From the NCBI GenBank assembly GCA_036787955.1, contig DAIQOI010000016.1:1-48994 (forward strand): a stretch of DNA of 48,994 nt. Direction: 5' to 3'. This DNA is from UBA2336 sp036787955 (GTDB lineage: Bacteria; Bacteroidota; Bacteroidia; Cytophagales; Cyclobacteriaceae). Below are positions 31,332 to 39,507 of this stretch, in pieces. The notes below the pieces were generated by a model. It was given only the letters and a program-made list of their open reading frames with translations, made no database searches and was not told where the DNA came from. Within the stretch, counting starts at the first letter, position 1, and each line of letters starts with the position of its first letter. Position numbers and translations under genes: made by a program.

Positions 31332-32783
31332 TTAAATCACCATCAAATCCACAAACTCATTCACCGGCATGTTTATCAGTTTGTGGTAGTCCAATGCGGT
31401 GTTTAGGATCTGCTGTTGTTGCTTTTCGGGAAACCTTCGGGCCAGATTGATTTTGAATTTTTCGAGCAGCACCGGAATGCCTTCTTCTCTTCTGCGTTTG
31501 TGCCCGATGGGATATTCCACCACCACTTCCTTCAGCACGGTGCCGTCATTCAGTTCGACAGTTAAGGCATTTGCGATAGAGCGTTTATCCGGATCGTGGT
31601 AGTCTTTGGTAAACTGCGGTTCTTCAACGCAGGTTATTTTTTCACGCAGCACATCAATGCGTGGATCGGCCGCCACATTATCTTCATAGTCCGCTGCAGT
31701 GAGTCTTCCGAATATGAGCGGCACGGCCACCATGTACTGGATGCAGTGATCGCGGTCGGCCGGATTGTTCAGTGGTCCTTTCTTATCAATGATGCGTATG
31801 GCTGCTTCGTGGGTGCGAATGGTGATTTTTTTGATGTCATCGCTTGATTTTCCGGAGGCCTTCAGTTGCTGGTGAAGGGTCATGGCTGCTTCAACAGCAG
31901 TTTGGGCATGGAACTCGGCAGGGAAGGAGATTTTGAACAACACGTTTTCCATTACATACGAGCCGAAATCGCGTTGCAACTTGAAGGTGTTCCCTTTAAA
32001 CAACACATCATAAAAGCCCCAGGTCTTGGCAGTGAGTACCGAAGGGTAACCCATTTCGCCTGTTTTGGCAATGAGTGCCAGCCGTACTGCGCGTGAGGTG
32101 GCATCGCCAGCAGCCCACGACTTGCGGCTACCGGTGTTGGGTGCGTGGCGGTAGGTGCGCAGCGGGTGGCCGTCAACAAACGCATGCGAGATGGCATTGA
32201 TCAGCTCATCGCGCGTTAAACCAATCATTTTTCCTACTACGGCTGTGGAGGCAAGTTTTACCAGGATAACATGGTCCAGGCCTACTTTATTGAATGAATT
32301 TTCCAAAGCCATAACACCCTGCACTTCGTGGGCGCGAATCATGGCGTCCAGCACTTCCTTCATGATGAGGGGCTTTTTGCCATGGGCTATCGCTGTGCGC
32401 GACAGCCAGTCGGCTGTGGCCAGTATGCCACCCAGGTTATCCGAAGGGTGTCCCCACTCGGCTGCCAACCAGGTGTCGTTAAAGTCAAGCCAGCGTATCA
32501 TGGCGCCAATGTTAAAGGCTGCCATTACCGGATCTAACTGAAAATGGGTTCCCGGCACTTTGGCACCGTTTGGCACAATAGTACCCGGAACAACCGGCCC
32601 CAGCAACTTGGTACAGGCCGGATACGATAGCGCTTCAAAGCCGCAGCCCAGTGTGTCTAACAGGCAGTAATGGGCCGTTTGCCAAGCCAGATCGCTTTTG
32701 ATTTCATAGTTTAATACATAGTCAGCAATATCAACAAGGATCTTATCAGGCTGTGGCCTGACATTGGAAATATAGGATGCCAT
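31332..32783 (-). CDS. prpD: 2-methylcitrate dehydratase (MmgE/PrpD family)
   Basis: A 483-residue PrpD-type dehydratase that turns 2-methylcitrate into 2-methyl-cis-aconitate. Typical segments are LLDTLGCGFEAL, IRWLDFNDTWLAAEWGHPSDN, MALENSFNKVGLDH, YRHAPNTGSRKSWAAGDATSRAVRLA, FPAEFHAQTAVEAA and PADRDHCIQYMVAVPLIFG. Length and order match proteobacterial PrpD. It is the third gene of prpBCD, 23 bases after prpC, and is closed by a terminator. The pathway degrades propionyl-CoA from odd-chain fatty acids or branched amino acids. Confidence 0.94.
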   Translation of the reverse strand: MASYISNVRPQPDKILVDIADYVLNYEIKSDLAWQTAHYCLLDTLGCGFEALSYPACTKLLGPVVPGTIVPNGAKVPGTHFQLDPVMAAFNIGAMIRWLDFNDTWLAAEWGHPSDNLGGILATADWLSRTAIAHGKKPLIMKEVLDAMIRAHEVQGVMALENSFNKVGLDHVILVKLASTAVVGKMIGLTRDELINAISHAFVDGHPLRTYRHAPNTGSRKSWAAGDATSRAVRLALIAKTGEMGYPSVLTAKTWGFYDVLFKGNTFKLQRDFGSYVMENVLFKISFPAEFHAQTAVEAAMTLHQQLKASGKSSDDIKKITIRTHEAAIRIIDKKGPLNNPADRDHCIQYMVAVPLIFGRLTAADYEDNVAADPRIDVLREKITCVEEPQFTKDYHDPDKRSIANALTVELNDGTVLKEVVVEYPIGHKRRREEGIPVLLEKFKINLARRFPEKQQQQILNTALDYHKLINMPVNEFVDLMVI

Positions 32784-32806
32784 GGTATGAGTAAAGGATT
32801 TACGGG

Positions 32807-33961
32807 TTAACGTTTTTCAATAGGAACAAACTTTAGCTCTTCCGGACCGGTATAGTTGGCACTCGGACGGATAATCTTACCGTCAATGCGCTGTTCGATA
32901 ACATGTGCACTCCACCCGGTAACACGCGACATTACAAAAATAGGAGTGAACATCGGTGTGGGTATGCCCATGCGGTGATAGGATACAGCCGAAAACCAGT
33001 CGAGGTTGGGAAACATTTTTTTCTCATTCCACATCAGCGACTCGATGCGCTCGGCAATATGGTACAGCAGCATGTCACCGGCTTCTTCCGAAAGTTGCCT
33101 GGCTACTTTCTTGATTATCTCGTTTCTCGGATCGGAAATGGTGTAAACCGGATGGCCAAAGCCAATGATGATTTCTTTGTTGGCGATGCGCTGACGGATA
33201 TCCGCTTCGGCTTCATCGGCTGAGCTGTAGCGTGCCTGAATTTCGAAAGCTACTTCGTTGGCACCGCCATGCTTGGGTCCGCGCAAGGCTCCAATGGCAC
33301 CACTTATGCAGGAGTACATGTCAGAGCCGGTGCCGGCTATTACTCTTCCGGTAAAGGTGGAGGCATTGAATTCGTGTTCGGCATATAAAATAAGCGAGAT
33401 GTGCATAGCCTTTTCCCACGAAGCCGATGGTTTGGCGCCATGTAGCAAGTGCAAAAAGTGCGCACCGATGCTGTCGTCATCCGTTTCTGTTTCGATAGCG
33501 CGGCCGTTGTGCGAAAAGTGGTACCAGTAAGTTAATGCCGAAGGTAGCGATGCAAGCAGCTTATCGGCAATGTGGCGTGCACCGGCCACACTGTGGTCGT
33601 CCTTTTCCGGCATAAGGCAGCCCATGGTGGAAACAGCCGTGCGCAGCACATCCATGGGATGTGCAGAGGGGGGCAGTTGTTGCAGCACCGTCTTAACGGC
33701 AGCCGGCAATCCGCGCAGCGATTTTAGTTTGTTCTTATAGGCTTTCAGTTGGGCAGAAGTGGGTAAAGCGCCATAGATGAGCAGGTAAGCAACTTCTTCA
33801 AACTCGCAATGTTCTGCCAGATCATAAATGTTGTAGCCGCGATAGTGAAGATCCTTACCGCTGCGGCCAACCGTACAAATGGCGGTATTTCCGGCCGCTA
33901 CGCCCGAAAGGGCAACACTCTTCTTGGGTTTAAACTGGGTGCTTGGTGATTGTTCAGCCAT
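32807..33961 (-). CDS. prpC: 2-methylcitrate synthase (citrate synthase family)
   Basis: A 384-residue short-form citrate synthase. Blocks include VAAGNTAICTVGRSGKDLHYRGY, the catalytic region EHEFNASTFTGRVIAGTGSDMYS with His, GALRGPKHGGANE, and the signature GFGHPVYTISDPRNEIIK. The C-terminus has YHRMGIPTPMFTPIFVMSRVTGW. Together with prpB and prpD this makes it a 2-methylcitrate synthase (propionyl-CoA plus oxaloacetate) rather than the main citrate synthase, although such enzymes often have both activities. It overlaps prpB by 8 bases. Confidence 0.93.
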   Translation of the reverse strand: MAEQSPSTQFKPKKSVALSGVAAGNTAICTVGRSGKDLHYRGYNIYDLAEHCEFEEVAYLLIYGALPTSAQLKAYKNKLKSLRGLPAAVKTVLQQLPPSAHPMDVLRTAVSTMGCLMPEKDDHSVAGARHIADKLLASLPSALTYWYHFSHNGRAIETETDDDSIGAHFLHLLHGAKPSASWEKAMHISLILYAEHEFNASTFTGRVIAGTGSDMYSCISGAIGALRGPKHGGANEVAFEIQARYSSADEAEADIRQRIANKEIIIGFGHPVYTISDPRNEIIKKVARQLSEEAGDMLLYHIAERIESLMWNEKKMFPNLDWFSAVSYHRMGIPTPMFTPIFVMSRVTGWSAHVIEQRIDGKIIRPSANYTGPEELKFVPIEKR

Positions 33962-34856
33962 TTTTCTTTTGTTTAAACAGGTTATCTAGTTTTTGTTCAT
34001 AGGTATAATACCCGATACTCTGATAAAGTTCTTCGCGGGTCTGCATGGTATGAAGCACATTTCGTTGAGTGCCTTCTCTTCGCAGGTGTTGGTACACATT
34101 CAGGGCGGCCTTGTTGGCAGCGCGGAAAGCTGATAGCGGATAGAGCGCCATGGCCACTCCGGCTTCTTTCAGCTCGGCCAGGGTAAATAAGGGCGTAAGG
34201 CCAAACTCGGTAATGTTGGCCAGTACGGGAAGCCCTGTGGCTCTGGCAAAGGCCGTGTATTGCGCAAGTTCTGTAACTGCCTCGGCAAAAATAAAATCAG
34301 CACCGGCTTCTTTGTAGGCAAGTGCTCTTTCGATGGCTTTTTCCAGGCCTTCGCTGGCAAGGGCATCGGTGCGCGCACCTATTACAAAATATTCGTCTGT
34401 TCGCGCATCAACGGCTGCTTTTATGCGGTCGGCCATTTCGTCTTTGCTTACCAGTTCTTTGCCCGGCCGGTGGCCGCAGCGCTTGGCGCCCACCTGGTCT
34501 TCAATATGCAACGCCGCAGCGCCTGCTTTGATGAGCGACTTGACGGTTCGGGCAATGTTGAAGGCCGAAGGGCCAAAACCCGTATCCACATCAACCAGCA
34601 GCGGGGTATCGGTTACGTTGGTTATCCGGTTTACATCGGTAAGCACATCATCCAGCGTGGTGATGCCGAGGTCAGGTATGCCCAGCGAACCGGCTGCCAC
34701 GCCACCACCCGAGAGGTAAAGCGCGTTGAAGCCGCTCTGCACGGCCAGCAGCGCGTGGTTGGCATTGATGGCCCCTACAATCTGAAGCGGCTTTTCTGTT
34801 GCCATTGCTTTCCGGAATTTCAGGCCTGCTGAGCTTATGGCTGGCGATTGCTCCAT
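33954..34856 (-). CDS. prpB: Methylisocitrate lyase
   Basis: A 300-residue member of the isocitrate lyase/PEP mutase family, cleaving 2-methylisocitrate to pyruvate and succinate. It shows NALYLSGGGVAAGSLGIPDLG, the metal-binding DVDTGFG and the catalytic loop KRCGHRPGKELV. First gene of prpBCD. A candidate promoter lies 86 bases upstream of the start and the leader holds a CAGTA dyad. No PrpR-type regulator gene is in the window. Overlaps prpC by 8 bases. Confidence 0.95.
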   Translation of the reverse strand: MEQSPAISSAGLKFRKAMATEKPLQIVGAINANHALLAVQSGFNALYLSGGGVAAGSLGIPDLGITTLDDVLTDVNRITNVTDTPLLVDVDTGFGPSAFNIARTVKSLIKAGAAALHIEDQVGAKRCGHRPGKELVSKDEMADRIKAAVDARTDEYFVIGARTDALASEGLEKAIERALAYKEAGADFIFAEAVTELAQYTAFARATGLPVLANITEFGLTPLFTLAELKEAGVAMALYPLSAFRAANKAALNVYQHLRREGTQRNVLHTMQTREELYQSIGYYTYEQKLDNLFKQKKNG

Positions 34857-34898
34857 TTGTTTGCTGCTTAGTGGTTGATGTTGATTATTTGTTCAGAC

Positions 34899-34916
34899 CA
34901 GTATTGCCGATTACTG
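34899..34916. repeat. Dyad CAGTA-N8-TACTG in the prpB leader
   Basis: Perfect 5-bp arms with an 8-base spacer lie between the candidate prpB -7 box and its start codon. It could be an operator placed to block transcription or a small leader hairpin. Short arms make chance possible. Confidence 0.3.
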
Positions 34917-34942
34917 ATGGGCAGGTTCAGAACAAATCAGCC

Positions 34943-34950
34943 CAAAAGTA
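34943..34950 (-). promoter_or_regulatory. Candidate -7 box of prpBCD (TACTTTTG on the minus strand)
   Basis: The minus strand reads TACTTTTG from 34950 to 34943, an exact TAnnTTTG match. A TTTG lies upstream at 34977-34974 with a 23-base spacer, slightly longer than usual. The leader to the prpB ATG would be about 80 bases. The 287-base stretch 34857-35143 holds no gene. Confidence 0.5.
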
Positions 34951-35059
34951 ATAAGATTAACACAATGGAGTAACAAACGTTTTCATTCAAAATTTTTTTA
35001 TTCTGAAATTAATGAAACAAGTACCTGCTTTTCGAGGTCGGCTGTTAAAACGTAAATGC

Positions 35060-35088
35060 TTTTTCACGTTGCCACTTGCCGTGAAAAA
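35060..35088. repeat. 9-bp inverted repeat downstream of kdsB
   Basis: TTTTTCACG (35060-35068) and CGTGAAAAA (35080-35088) are perfect arms around an 11-base loop, 55 bases beyond the kdsB stop. The T and A tracts lie inside the stem base, so it is not a standard terminator on either strand, although it may block 3' exonucleases. Confidence 0.4.
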
Positions 35089-35143
35089 ATCTGTTGCAGG
35101 TTGTGCAGCTAAAAATGATAAATTACAGCTGATGGGATTTTTT

Positions 35144-35887
35144 TCATTGATTTTGCAACCATGCCCTTGCGCGCTCAGCATCCTCAGGTGAGTCAATGCT
35201 TAGCGTTTCTCTTTCTGTTTCGATAATATGGACAGAGAATCCATGTTCAAGCCACCGCAACTGCTCCAGCGATTCGGCCTGTTCCAGGAGGCTCACCGGC
35301 AGGGATGTGATTTTTTGCAGAACATCCGAACGATAAGCGTACATTCCGATGTGCTTGTAAAAGGGGGTGGACTGCAGCCACTCACTTTCCGGCTTGTTGC
35401 GGACATGCGGAATGGGTGAGCGACTGAAGTACAGGGCTTTGCCATGCTGGTTGAAGACCACTTTCACCACGTTGGCATTGAAAATCGTTTCGGTATCGGT
35501 AATCTTTTTTGCCAGTGTTGCAATTTCTGTGGTGCCGTCAAGCGCTGCGGCCAGCAGGTCAATCTGTGCCGGTTGTATAAATGGTTCATCGCCCTGCACA
35601 TTAATTACATACTCATATTTTTTTTGCTGTTGCTGCAGCGCATCGAAACACCGGTCTGTGCCACTGGAATGGTTACCGGTCATTACAACTTTACCGCCAA
35701 ATGAACGCACATGATTGAAGATCCGATCATCATCGGTAGCCACTACCACATCCTGAATCAGGCTGGCCAATTTGGTTTGCTCATAAACGCGCTGAATCAT
35801 GGTTTTACCGCCAAGGTCAATGAGCGGTTTTCCAGGAAAACGGGTAGAAGCATAGCGGGCCGGGATAATGGCAAGTATGGAGGGCAT
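35144..35887 (-). CDS. kdsB: 3-deoxy-manno-octulosonate cytidylyltransferase
   Basis: KdsB activates Kdo with CTP to CMP-Kdo for lipid A-core synthesis in the cytoplasm. The 247 residues begin MPSILAIIPARYASTRFPGKPL, the nucleotide-binding signature. VVVATDDDRI, GTDRCFDAL, VINVQGDEPFI and LEQLRWLEHGFSVHIIETE complete the match. Length is normal. Its ATG shares one base with the stop of the PaaE-like reductase upstream (TGATG), so translation is coupled, although the two enzymes have no known link. Confidence 0.96.
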   Translation of the reverse strand: MPSILAIIPARYASTRFPGKPLIDLGGKTMIQRVYEQTKLASLIQDVVVATDDDRIFNHVRSFGGKVVMTGNHSSGTDRCFDALQQQQKKYEYVINVQGDEPFIQPAQIDLLAAALDGTTEIATLAKKITDTETIFNANVVKVVFNQHGKALYFSRSPIPHVRNKPESEWLQSTPFYKHIGMYAYRSDVLQKITSLPVSLLEQAESLEQLRWLEHGFSVHIIETERETLSIDSPEDAERARAWLQNQ

Positions 35888-36981
35888 CAGCCAATTTCTA
35901 TGATGACGTCATCGGTGAGCGGGTGACCTACGCAGGTCAGTACATAACCCTGTTCGCGTTCGGCCTGTGAAAGGCCCTCTTCTTCATCCAGCTTTACCTT
36001 GCCCGATAAGGCTTTACCGCGGCAGGCGGTACACAGGCCGCTCTGGCAGGAGTAGGGCAGGTCGATGCCCTGATCGAGGGCAGTTTCCAGGATGGTGCGG
36101 TTGGGTTCAACCATAATCTGGTATTCCTGGCCATCGTAGCGTATGGTTACCAGTCGTGCTTTATTTTCAACCGGTTCATCTTGTTTTTTATCCTTGTCCA
36201 GGATACCCTGCACAAAGCTTTCTTTAAAAATCTTTTCTTTTGGTATGTTGCGCATGGCCAGCAGGGTTTCCACGTTTTTCATCATACCCTCCGGTCCGCA
36301 CATCAGATAAGTTGTTTTTTCAATACCCCAGTCGGGGATGCGCTCGAATAATTTGGTAAGCATATCGTGGTTGAGCAAGCCGGAATAACCTTGCCAGTTC
36401 ATGGGGGCGTTGTCGAGCACATGAATTACGTGAAGGCGTCCCTGGTAGTTGGTTTCCCACCTGGCCAGTTCGTCCTTAAAGATGATGCTGTCAATATTTC
36501 GGTTGCAATAAATAAGCGAGCAGATGCTTTCGGGCTCCTGCGTGAGAATGCTTTTAATGATAGACATCATAGGGGTGATACCCGAGCCGCCTGCAAACAT
36601 GATGAGATGACGCTTCCGGTTTTTGTCGTATTCGGTGGTGAACTGCCCCATGGGCTCCATCACCTTGATTACATCACCGGGCTTTACGTGGTCATTCAAC
36701 CAGTTGCTCACCAGGCCGTTTTCCACGCGCTTAACCGTAACCGCCAGGTCTTCATCCGTAAAAGGAGAGGAGCAGAGCGAATACGCCCTCCTTACTTCCT
36801 TGCCGTTCAGGTTGAGGATGAGTGTAAGAAATTGTCCGGACTTATAAGAAATCTTTCCTGAAGCAGGATGTGCAAACACGATGGTGATGGCGTCCTGGGT
36901 TTCCCGGATAACATTTTTAACCGTAAGATTGTAATAATGCTGGGTACGCTCGTCTTTCTTTTTAAACAATCCGAAAGCCAC
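35887..36981 (-). CDS. PaaE-like ferredoxin-NADP reductase with C-terminal 2Fe-2S domain (GTG start)
   Basis: A 364-residue electron-transfer flavoprotein. The FAD domain has VRRAYSLCSSP (near residue 64), the NAD(P) domain has MFAGGSGITPMMSI and YLMCGPEGMM, and the C-terminal plant-type ferredoxin has LPYSCQSGLCTACRGK with a distant Cys in VLTCVGHP, giving the four 2Fe-2S ligands. This order (FNR then ferredoxin) matches PaaE and related reductases that feed oxygenases or desaturases. No paa gene is nearby, so the partner is unknown. Start is GTG at 36981. A TAGATTTG -7 box lies 23 bases upstream, making it the lead gene of a two-gene operon with kdsB. Confidence 0.9.
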   Translation of the reverse strand: MAFGLFKKKDERTQHYYNLTVKNVIRETQDAITIVFAHPASGKISYKSGQFLTLILNLNGKEVRRAYSLCSSPFTDEDLAVTVKRVENGLVSNWLNDHVKPGDVIKVMEPMGQFTTEYDKNRKRHLIMFAGGSGITPMMSIIKSILTQEPESICSLIYCNRNIDSIIFKDELARWETNYQGRLHVIHVLDNAPMNWQGYSGLLNHDMLTKLFERIPDWGIEKTTYLMCGPEGMMKNVETLLAMRNIPKEKIFKESFVQGILDKDKKQDEPVENKARLVTIRYDGQEYQIMVEPNRTILETALDQGIDLPYSCQSGLCTACRGKALSGKVKLDEEEGLSQAEREQGYVLTCVGHPLTDDVIIEIG

Positions 36982-37004
36982 AGTTAATTAAATTTTAAAC
37001 AGCT

Positions 37005-37012
37005 CAAATCTA
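37005..37012 (-). promoter_or_regulatory. -7 box of the reductase-kdsB operon (TAGATTTG on the minus strand)
   Basis: An exact TAnnTTTG match read from 37012 to 37005, 23 bases before the GTG start at 36981. CAAA-rich sequence lies just upstream, but no TTTG at 18-21 bases is found. Confidence 0.5.
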
Positions 37013-37120
37013 CAACAATTCAAAACAAAAAAGAGTGATTGGATTACCACCTTTTTCAACATGCCACGAAGTTTCTTTGGCAGAAGCCCGTGGATAACAG
37101 GAGTTACAATGTCGGTTCCC

Positions 37121-37137
37121 TGTACCCTGTAGGTACA
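37121..37137. repeat. Hairpin TGTACC-CTGTA-GGTACA downstream of the DUF5916 gene
   Basis: Perfect 6-bp arms with a 5-base loop lie 29 bases past the DUF5916 stop (minus strand). No T-run follows on either strand, so it is at best an incomplete terminator. The rest of 36982-37166 holds only the operon promoter. Confidence 0.35.
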
Positions 37138-37166
37138 CAGCATTAACAACAGCGCTTATTTGATTG

Positions 37167-39416
37167 TTACAGGTTAAACCAATAGGTCAATTTCAAAACC
37201 AGGGCTCTGTTTTTGCTGCCAAAAGGAGATGGCAGGTAGTTTTCGGTGTACACGATAAAGAAGTCGGAGGCCGGCTTAAAGCGCCACTGAAGCCGGGTAT
37301 TTAAGTTGATATTGTCAATAATATTGTTATACTGAACAAAGGTGGTCAGGAACAATTTGTCCGTAAATGTAAAATCCAACCGTGGGCCTATAAGCCACAG
37401 TTTTCGCTTGCCAAAGTTGCCGGTCAGGTCAATATCTTCATAGGTAAAACGCACCGACAGGTTGCCATAAGGCTGATAACGATAGTTTATTTCACCGGCT
37501 GCATTGAATCGTGTGCCGCTATAAAATCCTCCGTATCCGGCCTGCAGGTTGTAGTTAAACAGTTTCCGGTTATCCGACTGGTATTCGAGCTGGATTTGGT
37601 TCCATGTAAATGTATCGCCTATCTGATAGTGTTCTCCTCCGATGGGGTTGAACAAAAATGTGAGATATTGGTAGGTATAGTTGCCGGATAAGGAAATAAA
37701 AGAGGTGTTCAGAAAGCGCACGGTATAACCTGCCTGAATATTTTCATCTGTGCGCAGGCCGGAAGGGATCCACCCTGCATTCAACTCAATATAAGGGCCA
37801 TAGTTGGCCAACACCCTGCTTTTGGGATAAGTGAGATATTCACTTCGTATGAAGCCGCCCACAAAACCAGGATAAACGGTAAGATTAGGAACAAAGCCGG
37901 CCTCTGCATTATAGTTTTTACCCAGCAGTTGGGTGGCTCCCATCAGGGCAAGCCTTCGGCCAAAATATCCGAGAAACGCACCGGCAGAATAGGTGTTGTT
38001 CCGGCTGAATTCATCAAACGATCGGTGATAATATATATCGCCCCTGATCTGGTTGTTTTTCGAGTTGATGTTAAAGTCAAATCCGGCAACGCGGTTGTAC
38101 CGGTTAAATTGGTAGGATGTATCGGTTCCGTTGATAATCTCGCGCACAAGTCCGGGCTGATAATACTCGGACGGATTGTACTGATCCAAACCGAGGGACT
38201 GCTTGTTCACAACAAAGACGTCAAAGTTGGATCGGGCCAGTATCTGGCGCTGTACAATGGCCACGGTATAATTCTGGTCGGGCAGGCCGAGCGTTGATTT
38301 TTTACGCGTGTGCATATTCAGAAATCCTACACGCCAGTCTTTGCCGATTTTTCCGCTTAACCTGGCCCCATAAAGAATAGGAACACGCTGCAGCGTGCCC
38401 GTGCTGTCGTAAGCAAGCCCGATGCGCCTGCTGAAGAACGGACGTGAGTCGGGAAACCCGGGTTGTGCAAACAAGTCGCTGTTTTCCAGAAAAAACTGGC
38501 GGAGTTCGGGAAACTGGAATTCAAACCGCGTAAGATTAATTACCTGCCTGTCCACCTCCACCTGGGAGAAGTCAGGATTGAAGGTAAGGTCGAGGTTTAA
38601 GGATGGAGTAACAGCTACTTTTGCATCGAAGCCTGCAAGCGGATCGGTTTTGGCGGGCGTTTGCGCTACATTATCTTTTGTGAAGGATGAGGCTGCGTAG
38701 GGAATCAATGAAATATTGGTGCCGGTTTTGGGCAATTCATCATTCCAGATCAGTTTTCCGCTCCAGGCAAATGAGGCGGGCAGATACTGCACAGGAGTGG
38801 CTATCCAGCTGGATACCTGATTTCGTTCCAGATCATTCCGAAGGATATTAAAATTCCACTCTTTGCGGTTGTAGCGAATAGATTTAAACGGTATGGCCAG
38901 TTCGGCAACCCATCGGCCCGGCTCCCTGCTTACAGCACTGTACCATTTATTATCCCAGAATGCCGAGAAATCTTCCGGGTTTGCGCCACCGTTGGCCATC
39001 AGGCCCTCGCGCTGAACTCCGTAGGGTGTAATGTTAAAATAAAAACCATTGGTGTAGTCGTTGTACGGATCGAAATATATACCCACGTTATCATTGAACC
39101 GGAAATCAAAATCGCGGCGCAAGGATTGTACTACCGGATCGCCACCGTCATCGTCACACTCAAAGGCCACATACAGAAACGTGTCGTCAAAAGTTATCCT
39201 GAAGTGGGTTTGGTTTACCGGAGGAACAGAATCATAAGGCTTGCTCATAAAAAATCCACCACCTACCTGTGCGTTTTTCCAGCTTTCTTCAGTAAGCAGT
39301 CCGTCAATGGTAATTACATCGGTAGCACGCCTGGCATGATACGCTGTGCCGCGCGGATTCTGTGAAAAGACCGGCAAGGTGAAAATTACCAAGAAAGGCA
39401 GGGCCAGTTTCAGCAT
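37167..39416 (-). CDS. DUF5916 protein with N-terminal CBM9-like domain, probable outer-membrane protein
   Basis: A 749-residue exported protein (signal peptide MLKLALPFLVIFTLPVFSQ). Residues about 25-210 form a CBM9-like carbohydrate-binding domain: TIDGLLTEESWKNAQ, FRITFDDTFLYVAFEC and WVAELAIPFKSIRY are typical. The remainder is DUF5916, with RQFFLENSDLFAQPGFPDSRPFFSRRIGL near residue 310 (shown here only as key blocks such as FFLENSDLF and FFSRRIGL) and many amphipathic strands to the end LVLKLTYWFNL, which ends in an aromatic residue-plus-polar pattern typical of barrels. Function is unknown; surface sugar binding is inferred. A -7 box ends 5 bases before the ATG. Confidence 0.87.
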   Translation of the reverse strand: MLKLALPFLVIFTLPVFSQNPRGTAYHARRATDVITIDGLLTEESWKNAQVGGGFFMSKPYDSVPPVNQTHFRITFDDTFLYVAFECDDDGGDPVVQSLRRDFDFRFNDNVGIYFDPYNDYTNGFYFNITPYGVQREGLMANGGANPEDFSAFWDNKWYSAVSREPGRWVAELAIPFKSIRYNRKEWNFNILRNDLERNQVSSWIATPVQYLPASFAWSGKLIWNDELPKTGTNISLIPYAASSFTKDNVAQTPAKTDPLAGFDAKVAVTPSLNLDLTFNPDFSQVEVDRQVINLTRFEFQFPELRQFFLENSDLFAQPGFPDSRPFFSRRIGLAYDSTGTLQRVPILYGARLSGKIGKDWRVGFLNMHTRKKSTLGLPDQNYTVAIVQRQILARSNFDVFVVNKQSLGLDQYNPSEYYQPGLVREIINGTDTSYQFNRYNRVAGFDFNINSKNNQIRGDIYYHRSFDEFSRNNTYSAGAFLGYFGRRLALMGATQLLGKNYNAEAGFVPNLTVYPGFVGGFIRSEYLTYPKSRVLANYGPYIELNAGWIPSGLRTDENIQAGYTVRFLNTSFISLSGNYTYQYLTFLFNPIGGEHYQIGDTFTWNQIQLEYQSDNRKLFNYNLQAGYGGFYSGTRFNAAGEINYRYQPYGNLSVRFTYEDIDLTGNFGKRKLWLIGPRLDFTFTDKLFLTTFVQYNNIIDNINLNTRLQWRFKPASDFFIVYTENYLPSPFGSKNRALVLKLTYWFNL

Positions 39417-39421
39417 GGCGG

Positions 39422-39429
39422 CAAAGCTA
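39422..39429 (-). promoter_or_regulatory. Candidate -7 box of the DUF5916 gene (TAGCTTTG on the minus strand)
   Basis: An exact TAnnTTTG match from 39429 to 39422, ending 5 bases before the ATG at 39416. The signal peptide demands that ATG, so the mRNA would be leaderless or nearly so. No -33 box is evident. Confidence 0.4.
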
Positions 39430-39482
39430 TGGAAATTAATTTGCCCGGGCTTTTCGTTCGTATAAAAGTAAAAGGCATTATT

Positions 39483-39490
39483 TATTTTTG
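39483..39490 (+). promoter_or_regulatory. -7 box of purB (TATTTTTG)
   Basis: An exact TAnnTTTG match 17 bases upstream of the GTG start at 39508. No TTTG lies at the usual -33 distance. Confidence 0.5.
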
Positions 39491-39507
39491 GCCTTTAATC
39501 AGCAAAC

